64,000 bases of DNA from Torymus aiolomorphi. Lineage: Eukaryota > Arthropoda > Insecta > Hymenoptera > Torymidae. Position numbers and translations under genes: made by a program. Of this stretch, positions 1 through 10,366 are shown in pieces. The DNA is taken from contig CM070877.1 in assembly GCA_036365515.1 (NCBI GenBank), forward strand, positions 88,055,022-88,119,021, read 5' to 3'. The first letter of the stretch is position 1. Every line of letters begins with the position of its first letter. The notes under the pieces were generated by a model that did no database searches, was not told where the DNA came from, and saw nothing but the letters and a program-made list of their open reading frames with translations.

Positions 1-2208
1 AGATATATATGGGATTTATGGGTAGGTGGTGAAAGGTTATTGCTCAAAATGGGTAAAAATGGTTTTACGGATTGTAATTTTAAAGGAGCAACTCACTTTT
101 CTTCTTAGGTGTAAAAAATCAAATATTTTTCCTAACCGTATTGGGAGAAAATGATAAGGGTTTTTATCGGGATTACAACAAAAGAGTTTCTTATGATCTA
201 TGGAAAAATATTTTCTTTTTCAAAAATAAATTACTTAACTTAGAAATTAGAGATTTGAATTTTCAAATTAATCGTTTGAATAAATATTTATTAAAGCTTG
301 AAAGATATTTATATGATAAAGCAGAACAGAATGATTTGCAAGAATTTTCTCGTGGTCAAAAGAGGCACTTTGAAAAAGTAAAATATAACCATAGGAGTAA
401 ATTAAAAAGAAAATTTGAATATTTAAAGCATAGAAAACACACTGAGGTCAATAAAACTAACAATGTTAATAAGGATTGGTTTAGAAATTTAACTGACAAA
501 GTAATACCAGAAGAAGTGGTAAATATCATGTCAAAGGGTGCTAAATTTGGAATATCATATTCAAGTAAAGCTCTTCCTATCAAGAATATCATCGCTGAGG
601 TAGAAAGTAGTATGAGTAGTTTTAATCTAGAGTTTAAGAAAGAATGGAGGAGTTCTTTAGTTAAAGTTATTGATAATTTTAAAAGAGAACATAGATTTGA
701 TAATTATTTGAACAGTAATTTGTTGCATGAATTAAAAATAACGAAGAAATTCTTGAGAGAGAATCGGAATATGATCTTCTAAAAAGCAGATAAAAGAAAT
801 GTAAAGGTAGTTTCAGATAAAAGGGATCATATAAATAAAATTCAACTTATGTTGGATGATGATACCACTTACGTGAAAATTAGGAATCCACATATCAATA
901 GACTACAAGATAAATTGAAAGAATTATTGATGCATTGGAAAACAAAAGCTTATATTAAGTATGGTATGTTTAAATATTTAAAATGTGAAAATGGCACTGT
1001 AGCCCAATGTTATGGGCTTCCTAAGATTCACAAAGAAAAGTTGACATACGAAATAATAATATCATCGATAAATTTTCCGACTTATAGACTGGCGAGTTTT
1101 TTGTCTAATATATTGTTCAAGATAGTGGGTAAAACAAATTCATATATTAAAGGTAGTTGGAGTTTTTATGATATAATGAAAGATATTGTTATTCCGAATG
1201 ATCATAGGATGATTTCATTGGATGTAGTGTCTTTGTTTACAAATATACCTCTAAAGTTATTGAATGATATTATACAAGATAAATGGTCTGAAATTAAAGT
1301 ACATACTAGTTTAACAAAAGATGAATTTATAAAGGCACTTAATTTGGTTTTTAAAAACACAATTTTTTCTTTTGATAATAGTTTCTATGAGCAAAGATAT
1401 GGCTGTCCAATGGCATCACCTTTGTCACCTGTTATAGCGAATTTAGTAATGGAAAAATTGGAAAGTGTTGCTTTGTCTAAGTTGGTTTTTCAGCCAATTA
1501 TTTTTAAAAGATATGTTGATGACATTTTTGCAGTTGTACCTGAATATTTTGTGGATGAAATGGTGGATGTGTTTAATTCTATCCATGATAGAATTAAATT
1601 CACAAAAGAAGTTGAGAAAGATAATCAATTGAGTTTTTTTAGATATTAGAGTCATTAGAGTTAATAATAATAGTGGGACATTAGATTGGTATAGAAAACC
1701 TACATGGTCAGGTAGATTTTTAAATTTTCTTTCTCACCAGCAATTCGGAAGCAAGACAGGTGCGATCAAGGGTGTCATTGGCAGAGCGATTAAATTGTCA
1801 CATAAAGATTTTAGGAAAAAGAATTTAAATTTAGTTAGAGAAACATTTATTAAGAATAGTTATCCGGTAAAATTTATTGATAAAATGATTGGTGAGAGAG
1901 TGTGGGAAATTTATAATGGTGGATTGAAGCAGCGGGTAGATAATCAAACAAGGAATAGAAATTGAAAGAACGCATATTTTAGTTTACCATATGTTAGAGG
2001 TTTTTCGGAAAGGATTAGAAGGGTTTTTAGTAAACATAATATTCAAGTTTTCTTTAGAAAAGATAATAATTTAGAAAGGTTATTTAGTAATTGTAAAGAC
2101 AAGGGTGATAAATGTTTAAAATCGGGAGTAGTTTATAAAATTAATTGTAGGGATTGTAATGATTGTTATATTGGTCAAACGGGTAGATATTTGAAAAAGA
2201 GAATATAT
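1..2208 (+). mobile_element. Penelope-like element, left segment
   Basis: This is the outermost host of the nest. Its reverse transcriptase and GIY-YIG endonuclease reading frame runs left to right and is cut after 2208 by the Gypsy LTR. The frame resumes at 46172 and again at 53911. The window opens inside the element, so its 5' end is missing. Bases 1-140 are AT-rich leader or coding sequence in which I see no clear motif. Confidence 0.9.
141..2208 (+). pseudogene. PLE reverse transcriptase / GIY-YIG polyprotein (5' part, broken)
   Basis: The protein would copy PLE RNA and nick the target DNA. Visible RT signatures are YGLPKIHK (near 1011), SLDVVSLFTNIP (near 1218), GCPMASPLSP (near 1402) and the catalytic YVDD at 1512-1523. 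A linker precedes the start of a GIY-YIG nuclease (CNDCYIGQTGRYLKKRI, near 2155-2208). The copy is dead: an in-frame TAA lies at 780-782, a one-base shift in the T run near 1630-1636 moves the frame, and a TGA lies at 1963-1965. The nuclease is interrupted at 2208 by the Gypsy insertion. The PLE family assignment rests on the combination of RT motifs and GIY-YIG, which is diagnostic. The true start is not determinable; 141 is only the first codon of the open stretch. Confidence 0.9.
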
Positions 2209-2889
2209 TGTGAAGTCCGGAAATAAGTGGAAATAAATAGTAATTTGTTTTATGTATGTTTATTATATAAAATACAATAATTTATTTACCAATACAATCT
2301 GCTGGCTTCTGGTAGATCGATGCGTTGTAATTTTACTTACAATTCTTTTTGTATAATTGTTCTTTACGTTTAGAATTTACACTTGCTTTTATAAATTTAC
2401 TATAAATAACTTATAAGATCTACTTACTAGACGAGTAAGGCTTACGATTAAAATTTCAATAATTTGTAAAATCTGCTTGCTAGATGAGTAAGGCTTACGA
2501 TTACAACTTCCTCGATGTCGTAGGGTTACACGGAGCTCGCCAGGTTTCTTGTACGTTGTGACTAATGCGCGTGATGCATTTCGCAGTTTTATTATGCGGT
2601 TTAATTGGGTTATAGATGATAAATTGAGATCATCTTTATTAAGAAATTTTCGGTTGCGGCTTATACGCGTAGCGTTTAAGCGGTAGCATTGTGAAATGCT
2701 GATCTGTTAAAAAGTTGCACGCCACTGTCTTCTGGAGGTCGATGGCTCTCTACGTCACACGCTCTACGGTACGATGCCTGAGCGAAATGCTGCGTTGCAT
2801 TCTCGCTTTTATATGTCAGGAAATATCTGATGTGAATAAACTTTCAGAATGGAATTCTAAATGTCTATAATACGTCTCCGGAGGTAACA
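2209..2889 (-). repeat. Gypsy 3' LTR
   Basis: It matches 45491-46171 over its full 681 bp with about 18 differences by eye. In element orientation it starts TGTTACCTCC and ends GGACTTCACA. The 5'-TG...CA-3' ends and the ATAT duplication outside it define its borders. Confidence 0.93.
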
Positions 2890-2900
2890 CCTCCCCCCTT
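2890..2900 (-). other. Polypurine tract of the Gypsy element
   Basis: On the minus strand the 11 bases next to the 3' LTR read AAGGGGGGAGG. Such a purine run directly upstream of the 3' LTR primes plus-strand DNA synthesis in LTR retrotransposons. A near copy with similar flanks occurs at 8946-8954. Confidence 0.8.
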
Positions 2901-3005
2901 AGACTGTTGAATGTCATAGAGATTCAACAATGTTATTATGCATCAGAGATTTCCCGTTACAAAAATTTATTGATAAGTAAATGATAAAATGTAATAATAC
3001 GGGTT

Positions 3006-3206
3006 ATGAATAATAATAATTATAGTAAAAATAATAATAATAATAAAAATAATGATGATGATGATGATGACGATGATGATGATGAGGAGGAGGAGGAGGA
3101 GGAGGAGGAGGAGGAGGAGGAGGAGGAGGAGGAGGAGGAGGAGGAGGATGACGATGACGATGACGATGATGATGATGATAATAATAATAATAACAATAAC
3201 AATAAT
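3006..3206. repeat. Compound trinucleotide microsatellite with mirror symmetry
   Basis: The tract runs AAT repeats, then GAT/GAC, then a long GAG core, then GAC/GAT, then AAT repeats. Read as protein it gives Asn-Asp-Glu-Asp-Asn runs. The long ORFs on both strands here are repeat artefacts, not genes. Confidence 0.9.
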
Positions 3207-3987
3207 ACTCGTCAGTTCTACTTTGATTTAGTGGTTATCAGGTTTGGCTGTCATAGTCTGTAAAGGGGTAACCCGATACAGGTAAATCCTCAACCTCCAC
3301 GTCCACGTACATGACAGCTGGAAACGTCTTCTATCGCGTCAATGCTTCCAACAGCAACGCTACAACAGAAACGGGTGACGGGGGCTCTGGGTCACGGGTT
3401 ACACCCTTCCCGTGCGGGGCACGGAGCCTAAAAAGGGAACCTCCAAGCTTCATTAAGCGAGAAGGGAAAAAGAGTCAAGAATAGTGGTACCTGACTCTGC
3501 TACAGCCACTCATCACAAAGAAATAAACACACAACACCTCTAACACGCAGTACACTGACACACGAACACGCACGACACTTGCACAGCAGAACCTTTGGAC
3601 GACGGGCCACGGGCTTCGCTGTGCTGGCTTGCGGTCCCGCAACCCCGGCCCGCAGAGAGTACAGCGGATAAAACCAGTCCGGCCGCCATCGGATAGTGGC
3701 CGGAGCGCTCCTGGGCCGCCGGTAGTGAGGGGCCCGAACCCTGCATTAACTAGCAGGGAGGCTGCCCTGCATAACGGCATCCCTCTCCCGTATCAGTGCC
3801 GGGTGGTTCCCGGGCGGGACGCTGCTGCGGGGTGTGGGGGGCTCCGACGAGGCCACTGCGGCCTACCGGGGTGGCGGAACTTCCCGGGAGTTCGCCGGCG
3901 GATGCCCCTGATCCTAGGCCGAAGGTACTCTGACCAACACAACACAACCCACACGAAGTTAGTTTTCAGGAGAGTATAACAAACAAA

Positions 3988-5364
3988 ATGCAAGACAAAA
4001 GTACAGAAAACGTAGTTAGAGCGCAAACTGCATCGGGTGTCCCGCCCAACACCGAGTACCTGACACCAGGCAACACTCAGGAGATCAGACATAGAACAGC
4101 CAGCACGTCGAGCTTTTATAGCATCATCAGCGACGCTAGCACCTCTGGCACGTCGCCTGATGACGTCACAGGGCCCTCCAACTTAGAGAACGAAGTAGAC
4201 AAAACCGTAAGCAGCATGCTGGCGGAGATCAAAATAATGGAGAGAGCAACGGAGAAGCAGAAGAACATCTCCAAAGATGTTAAAGAGGGGCTGAAGACGC
4301 TCAGGGCTCTGCTGGCGGTACTCCAAACCGCACGCGAAGAAGCCAAGAGGACAGCCCGTACAATTAGGCTTCCCAAACGGCGTAGAGGTGCAGGGAACAG
4401 TCCAGAATCACAGCCTGAGACCCAAAAAACCAAGAAGAAGAAGACTGCCAGCAACATCCAACGCTCCCAAATCCAGGTATCAGACGACAGAGGGGACCTG
4501 GTTGAAACCCAAGTAGACACAGATGAAAATCCCCAAGAAGGCTGGAAAACTATGGAAAACAAAAAGAAGAAAAAGAAGAAAAAAGCAATGGAGGGCCCCA
4601 GACCGCCACTACGTCCAAACTGCAAGTCCTCTAAACAACGGGGCGGCGTAGTGCTAATCGTGTCCAAAGACGGCAAGACCTTCGCGGATGTGGTGCAGAC
4701 GCTAGGTACGGTTGACACCTCTGATAACAACCTCCAAATCAGAGGAGTCACAAAGACGAAGGGCGGCGCCGCACTAGTACGCATCAAAGGAGATGGAAGC
4801 ACTCACGGAAACCTGAGTGGATGTCTCCTGGAGATGCTAGGCGAACAGGGGACAATCAAAGACATGACCCGAAAGGTGACCCTGGAGATACTGGACCTGG
4901 ACTGTCCTACAGATACTGACGAAGTACGAATCGCACTAGATGGAGTACTGAACCCGGGCGCGGATAGACGGGTCTCGGTCCTCGGGCCAAACAGCCGAAG
5001 ACAGAAGATGGCTATCTGCGAGCTCGGAGACCGAGACGTGACACGGCTACTCGAGACGGGACGTATAGTGATAGGATTTGTCAGCTGCCGAGTGAGGACC
5101 CAACTGATGGTGCCGAGATGCCACAAGTGTCTCGGCTACGGCCATTACCGTACAAACTGTAAAGGACCGGACAGACGCGACTGCTGTTGGAAGTGTCGAA
5201 AAAATGGACACAGGGCCGGGGCCTGCACGGGTGCTCCCCTCTGTTTCCTGTGCCCATCACAGGAAGGCGGAGAGGCAGCGCACGTTCCGGGCACGGCGCT
5301 CTGCACCGCATTCAAAACAGCGCTGACGGAGGCAAGAGCGAGACAGATGACCGTTCGCACTTAA
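3988..5364 (+). CDS. R1-type ORF1, Gag-like RNA-binding protein
   Basis: This 458-residue ORF is uninterrupted. The N-terminal third is polar and basic, with lysine-rich patches around residues 145-155 and 190-200. The C-terminal part carries the CCHC knuckles typical of R1 ORF1 (CHKCLGYGHYRTNC, CWKCRKNGHRAGAC, then CFLCPS with a degenerate third). ORF1 proteins of this family coat the element's RNA in a ribonucleoprotein. It stops 7 bases before the ORF2 ATG. This is the only intact gene of the element. Confidence 0.88.
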   Translation: MQDKSTENVVRAQTASGVPPNTEYLTPGNTQEIRHRTASTSSFYSIISDASTSGTSPDDVTGPSNLENEVDKTVSSMLAEIKIMERATEKQKNISKDVKEGLKTLRALLAVLQTAREEAKRTARTIRLPKRRRGAGNSPESQPETQKTKKKKTASNIQRSQIQVSDDRGDLVETQVDTDENPQEGWKTMENKKKKKKKKAMEGPRPPLRPNCKSSKQRGGVVLIVSKDGKTFADVVQTLGTVDTSDNNLQIRGVTKTKGGAALVRIKGDGSTHGNLSGCLLEMLGEQGTIKDMTRKVTLEILDLDCPTDTDEVRIALDGVLNPGADRRVSVLGPNSRRQKMAICELGDRDVTRLLETGRIVIGFVSCRVRTQLMVPRCHKCLGYGHYRTNCKGPDRRDCCWKCRKNGHRAGACTGAPLCFLCPSQEGGEAAHVPGTALCTAFKTALTEARARQMTVRT

Positions 5365-5371
5365 CAAGACG

Positions 5372-8329
5372 ATGACAGTGCTCCAAGGCAACTTGAACGG
5401 CAGTAGGCTGGCTCATGCCTTACTGCCCCAGCTTGCCGAGGAGATGAGCGCGGACGTTATAATGATTAGCGAGCCGTACAGAGACAGAGACAGACCGACA
5501 TGGCTCGTTAATACCTCTCGTTCTGCGGTGCTGTGGTTCCGGGGGCGGGCCCGGTCGCGTATCACAAGCCAAGGGAGGGGCGAGGACTACGTCTGGGCTC
5601 GGGTATCTGATGTGACGTATGTCAGCGCGTATCTCACTCCGAACTGTAGCGCCGCAGAGTTCGAACGAAAGGTGGCGGCCCTCGAGGACGCGCTTAGGGA
5701 CATCCCCGGCCCCGTTATCTTCGCGGGGGACGTTAACGCCAGGGCCATTGAGTGGGGCATGACGACGACGAACAAACGTGGACGGCTGCTGTTGGAAATG
5801 GCCGCGAGGCTAGACCTAACAGTAGCAAACGTGGGATAGGCGACGACGTACAGGAGACCCGGCTATGGCGCATCCATCCCAGACGTGACTTTTGTGACGA
5901 CTGGACTTCTCCGAAGTGTCGAGGGGTGGCGGGTGTTCGAGGGCTACACGACCAGCAACCACCAGTACATCATCTTCGGAGTGACCGACAAAGCACAGAA
6001 CAGAACAGGGACCGCCCCAACTCCTGCGGGATGGAACATGAAAAAACTAGACGTTGACAAACTGACGGCACAGCTGGACAGGGAACCGGACCCAACGACG
6101 ATCCCTCGCGGCATCGGTGGTAGGGAAAAGGCTGAAAAGCTAACAGAGGAAACGTCGGGGCTCTTGAGATGACTCTGTGACGTCTCTATGCCAAGAAAAC
6201 GGACGAGACGTGACAAAGAACCGGTGTACTGGTGGACCGAAGATATCGCGCGCCTCCGATGCGAATGCCTTCGGCTCCGACGGAGGGCCTAGCGCAGCCG
6301 CAACAGAGCGGACGCGATGGCCCACTCGGAGGAGTACCGGGTAGTGCGCAAAGAACTGAGGCGCGCTATCAATGACAGTAAAAAGGAAAGTTGGACCAAA
6401 CTGATTAATGAGGTGGACTCAGACCCTTGGGGAGCGGGTTACAAGATCGTCACCCGCAACCTGGGAGGCAACAATCCACCGGTAGTCAGGGACGAAGAAT
6501 CGATGGACAGAATCATTGACGGACTCTTCCCTACACACTTTGAACAAGGGTGGGGGGGGGGGCGACGATACTGGCGACGACAAGGTACAGGAGTTCATCC
6601 GGGGTGAGCTCAGCTTGGCTGTTGCGCAGCTCTCGGCGGGGAAGGCACCAGGTTCGGACGGTATCTCAGTGGAAATCCTCGAGATTGTTGCAAAACGATG
6701 CCCGGGGATACTCCTGAACCTATATAATACATGCCTGGCGGAGGGCGTGTTCAGCAAAGATTGGAAGACGGCGCGGCTGATCCTCATTGATAAAGGAAAG
6801 GGTGGGGATCCGGACTCGCCGTCATCCTACAGACCGCTGAGCTTGCTGAATACACTTGGCAAGCTCTTCGAAATGCTTCTGAGACCGCGAATCCAACAGG
6901 CGGTTCGGGACGCTGGCGGCCTGAACGACAGACAGTACGGTTTTAGACAAGGACGGTCGACGATAGGGGCGATCCAAAAAGTGATCGACTCCTTTGACAG
7001 AGCACAGACTAGACCCCACAAGAACAGGCCAATAGTGCTCATGGCAACACTCGACGTACGAAACGCTTTCAACTGGGTGAGGTGGACGGACATCGTGCGG
7101 GCACTCTCCGACGCTTTCCCTGTGCCCCCATACCTTCTCCGAATCCTCAAGGACTATCTACGAGACCGTTACATTACGTACGGGACGCAGACTGGGGTCA
7201 AGAAAAGAAAAATGACGGCGGGAGTAGCGCAGGGCTCGATCCTTGGCCCCGATATTTGGAACGTAGGTTACGATGAGGTGTTGGATCTTCCGATGCTGCC
7301 GAGGGTCTATCTGGTCGGCTACGCAGACGATCTGGTCATCGTCATCACGACCAAGGATACACGACTGGCTCAGATGAGGCTGACCCAAGCCACGAGACGG
7401 GTGGACGAATGGATGCCAAGTCGGGGACTACAGCTGGCCATGCAAAAGACGGAGTTACTATACCTAACTAGAAAATGGATAGACACGACGATATCCATGA
7501 CGGTGGGAACGTCCGTTGTGACCGTGGATACGAGGATGATCTTCTGGCCGCACATACGTGGCGTCGCTGAGAGAGCGGCGTTAAAGACCGCCGCCCTCGC
7601 TCGTCTCATGGCAAATACGAAGGGACCGAGACCGAGCGTACGACGACTGCTTATGACGGTGACCAACTCGATACTCCTTTATGGGGCCGAGATATGGGCG
7701 GACGCGACACGAATAGAGAAGTACCGCAGAAAGATCGCGGCGGTACAAACACTGGGAGGCTGCGAATCGCGTGCGCGTACCGCACCGTCTCAGAGGTGGC
7801 GGTACTAGTGATCGCAGGGGTTGTCCCAGTAGACCTTCTCGCTCTCGAGCGGAAGAGGATCTACGAGTACAGCGAAGAAAGGGGAAGAGCGAGGGCCTCC
7901 GTAGATGCACGGACGACACTGACATCCTGGCAAACGCGATGGACAGACAGTGACAAAGCCAAGTGGACGAGACGCCTCATAACGGACGTGCGACTCTGGC
8001 ATAAGAGAGGAGCTGGGGAGGTGAACTTTTACCTGACCCAGTTCCTACCCGGACACGGATACTTCCACCAGTATCTGAATCGGATGGGAAAGGTAACAAC
8101 CCCGTCCTGCAGGTACTGCGGACATAATAGAGACGACGCGGAGCACACATTTTTCGTGTACCCCCGCTGGATAGTCGCGAGACACAGACTACAGACGAAG
8201 ACAGGTGACATCACACCAGATAACGTCGTGACACTGATGCTGTCAAGCAAACAAAACTGGGACGACATAGCACGCTACGTGACTCACGTACTACAAGGCA
8301 AAAAGACTGACGGTTGCCTTGAAAACTGA
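5372..8329 (+). pseudogene. R1-type ORF2, endonuclease / reverse transcriptase (broken)
   Basis: The N-terminus is an exonuclease/endonuclease/phosphatase domain (start VLQGNLNGSRLAH, SEPYRD, GDVNARAIEWG). RT motifs follow: GSDGISVEIL, FRQGRSTIGAI, TLDVRNAFNW, GVAQGSILGP and catalytic YADD at 7320-7331. The C-terminus holds the family zinc motif CRYCG...H, but its last cysteine is a tyrosine (codon 8159-8161). Lesions are an in-frame TAG at 5837-5839, TGA at 6170-6172, TAG at 6288-6290, a frameshift in the G run near 6550-6562, and a second frameshift near 7765-7785. The element cannot make functional ORF2. Confidence 0.9.
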
Positions 8330-8609
8330 TACAGAAGACGAAAAATAGACAGACCAGACAAGATATATAAGATTGCCGTAGGGCATAGAAACGCCGACCG
8401 GTCCGAAGTAATGTGTATAACAGTTCCGGGCCGGATTCCGGAGAACGCCGCGGGAAAGGTTTTGGGTGTTTAGGGGGTAGAAATCCCTCACACCGCGGAG
8501 CCCGACGCTTCGTGATAGTCTTAGTGGGCCCCCCTCCATGCTGTAAGCAAGGACGGGGGCCTCGGAAGATTCACCTAGTACCTCGGAAAAAAAAGTGGTT
8601 ATCAGGTTT

Positions 8610-8944
8610 AAGTTTCAAATGACCCTTTCAGCATTTTTGAGGTTGTCTGGTCGAACGTTGGTTTGACCTACTAATTTTTCTTTCTGATCCCCCTATCTCG
8701 GTTCTTATGGGGATTTCGATGTCAGCATATAAGTACTTCATTATAGCCCTTCCCTATCTGCTGGCATTGGCACTAGTGTTTTCGGGCTTAGTCGGCATTT
8801 AACTTGATTATACGAGGTCGGTGACTCGATGTCGCATGAACGAAGTGCTGCGTATACATTTTTCTGTGTCTCGAAAAATCACTGATTTACGTTTTATTTG
8901 ATGAATGTTTAAATGATACGTCTCTTAAATGGACGTATTACCTC
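8610..8944 (-). repeat. Remnant of a second, related Gypsy LTR
   Basis: The stretch ending at 8944 resembles the last 100 or so bases of the 681-bp LTR, for example GAACGAAGTGCTGCG against GAGCGAAATGCTGCG and a shared ATACGTCTC near the edge. It is followed by a near copy of the polypurine tract. Its other end is not visible; it may continue into 3207-3245 on the other side of the R1 insertion. No coding sequence is seen in 8610-9178. Confidence 0.55.
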
Positions 8945-8985
8945 CCCCTTAGACTGTTGAATATCGTAGATATTCAACAATTATA
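8945..8985 (-). other. Second polypurine-tract-like motif and flank
   Basis: On the + strand CCTCCCCCTTAGACTGTTGAAT at 8945 onward repeats the sequence just inside the 3' LTR at 2890, including the inverted TGTTGAAT...ATTCAACA hairpin next to it. It marks a second 3' end of a related element inside this one. Confidence 0.6.
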
Positions 8986-9178
8986 GGAATAGTTGAGCCA
9001 TCACTGATTTTTCCTTACAAGGGAAATACATACATGGAAATAAATGAATGTACTAGGACAATAGGTGTAAGCCGATGGTTCGCTGTGAGGAGAATTTTCT
9101 GATGAGTCGTAGGTTAGATGACCCAGAGTTCATTAACTGTCACTTATCAAAATTCCGCCGGGCTATGCAAAAATGGTG

Positions 9179-9186
9179 TATATAAA
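9179..9186 (+). promoter_or_regulatory. TATA box of the antisense gene
   Basis: TATATAAA lies about 75 bases upstream of the candidate ATG at 9260 in otherwise gene-free DNA. Position and form suit an RNA polymerase II core promoter reading to the right, opposite to the Gypsy genes. Confidence 0.4.
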
Positions 9187-9259
9187 CCGAGGTAGGTGTG
9201 CAGTGAGTATCGTTAGTTCTCCATTCTTCTTCAAGTTCCAAGCTATAGAGTGAGTCGAC

Positions 9260-9934
9260 ATGGTTTGCATCAGCGTAAGTATATAATTTCTCCCGTTTAT
9301 TACTATTTTATTAATCTCCTTTATATCTTTTATGATTGTAATTTTATTTGTTGGATTATAGCTTCAACGCGTTGTTCATGAGAGGACCAAGAATATTTCG
9401 TTTCGTTCTATGAACGAATTATTTCAAATGGGAATAGATGTGGTCAGCGAGTTGAAAAGACCCAATATATCTGGTTTTTATACGATAAGAATAGTTAATT
9501 TGCTCACTTAACTTTCCTACATCTTAATATTATAATTGGTTTAATTTGTAAATGAGGCTGAGAGAAGCTTCTTAATTTATATAAAAGAGAAATATAATAT
9601 GCATATTTTTAATGTTCCGTTTTTCTTCTTTTTGTTCTAGATACGTCAATGGGCTAACGTTGATCGTAGAGAGAAGGAAAATCTGGCAAGGCCGGATTTC
9701 GATTTACTGGAGCTGCCCGCCTTGTTGAGGCAAGAGGGGTCGGCTTCTCTGATGGTGAGGAGCTTGCGGTTTACAATGGTGCCGAGCGAAGAGGACGACT
9801 TTTATTGTTTACAAAAATTATTTTATCTTGCAGATGTGAATGTGGACTGGAGGGTGAGATTGCGCTTTGTTCAGACTAGTTTTGAAACTTTAATTTACTT
9901 AGGTGATAATGTTATTTTTAAAAATAAGTATTAA
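9260..9934 (+). CDS. Candidate spliced gene antisense to the Gypsy element
   Basis: I do not recognise the product. A short first exon (9260-9274, MVCIS) ends at a perfect donor GTAAGT. A second exon opens after a TTGGATTATAG acceptor at 9362 and stays open to a stop at about 9510. A third begins after TTTTGTTCTAG at 9641 and runs to the TAA at 9932-9934. Joining exon 2 at 9493 (a weak GTTAAT donor) keeps phase 0 throughout and would give about 146 residues, mostly helical and charged with no known motif. AATAAA signals follow at about 9960-9980. It lies between env and the 3' LTR on the opposite strand. The second intron is the weakest part of the model. It may be an accessory gene of the element or a captured host fragment. 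Confidence 0.4.
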
Positions 9935-10366
9935 GAAAAAAATTTTTGTTGCGTTATAAAATAAAATGAAAATAAAATAAAAAAGAAAATATGTTTATAT
10001 ACGAGAGGGAAAAATAAATTGTTTTTATTTATTTCTCCTTTCCATTCTTTGTCCTCCTTAACCCTTGACTCCCAGTGTTACTCTCGTGGATTAAAAAAAT
10101 ATATTCTACGGAATGATTTCATATCGTTCGCTTCCCTCCCTGCTTAGAATTAATTATTATTTTATTCAATTGTTATTTAACATTTTCGGGCATTTCTTTA
10201 ATTTCAGGCGTTACTTTTAACTAAAGTAATGTGTTGTGAATTAGAATGAAAAGATTTTTACTTCATTTTCTTGTATGGGTGTTGGTCGGATATCGTTTGT
10301 TGAGTTAGGGGGTGATTTAGGAAGGGGTGGTAGGGGTCTCAGATTAAATGGTCTTTGTATTTTTAA
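9935..10366. other. AT-rich spacer between antisense gene and env
   Basis: The start holds several AATAAA sequences suited to ending the + strand gene. The remainder is the 3' untranslated part of env on the minus strand. No further coding signal is seen. Confidence 0.5.

Larger units (their letters stand above)
3246..8594 (+). mobile_element. R1-type non-LTR retrotransposon, full length but inactive
   Basis: The insertion is bounded by the 15-bp target duplication GTGGTTATCAGGTTT (3231-3245 and 8595-8609). It ends in a short A run just before the right duplication. Two overlapping-style ORFs follow a GC-rich leader (3246-3987): ORF1 with zinc knuckles and ORF2 with an apurinic endonuclease-like domain and RT. 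The R1 clade is inferred from this two-ORF layout, the three-knuckle ORF1 and the C-terminal zinc motif after RT. It is inserted in Gypsy-related sequence and not in 28S rDNA. Confidence 0.9.

Noticed and set aside
3006..3263. Open frames giving long Asp/Glu or Ser runs
   Set aside because: They are translations of the trinucleotide microsatellite on both strands, with no other coding signal.
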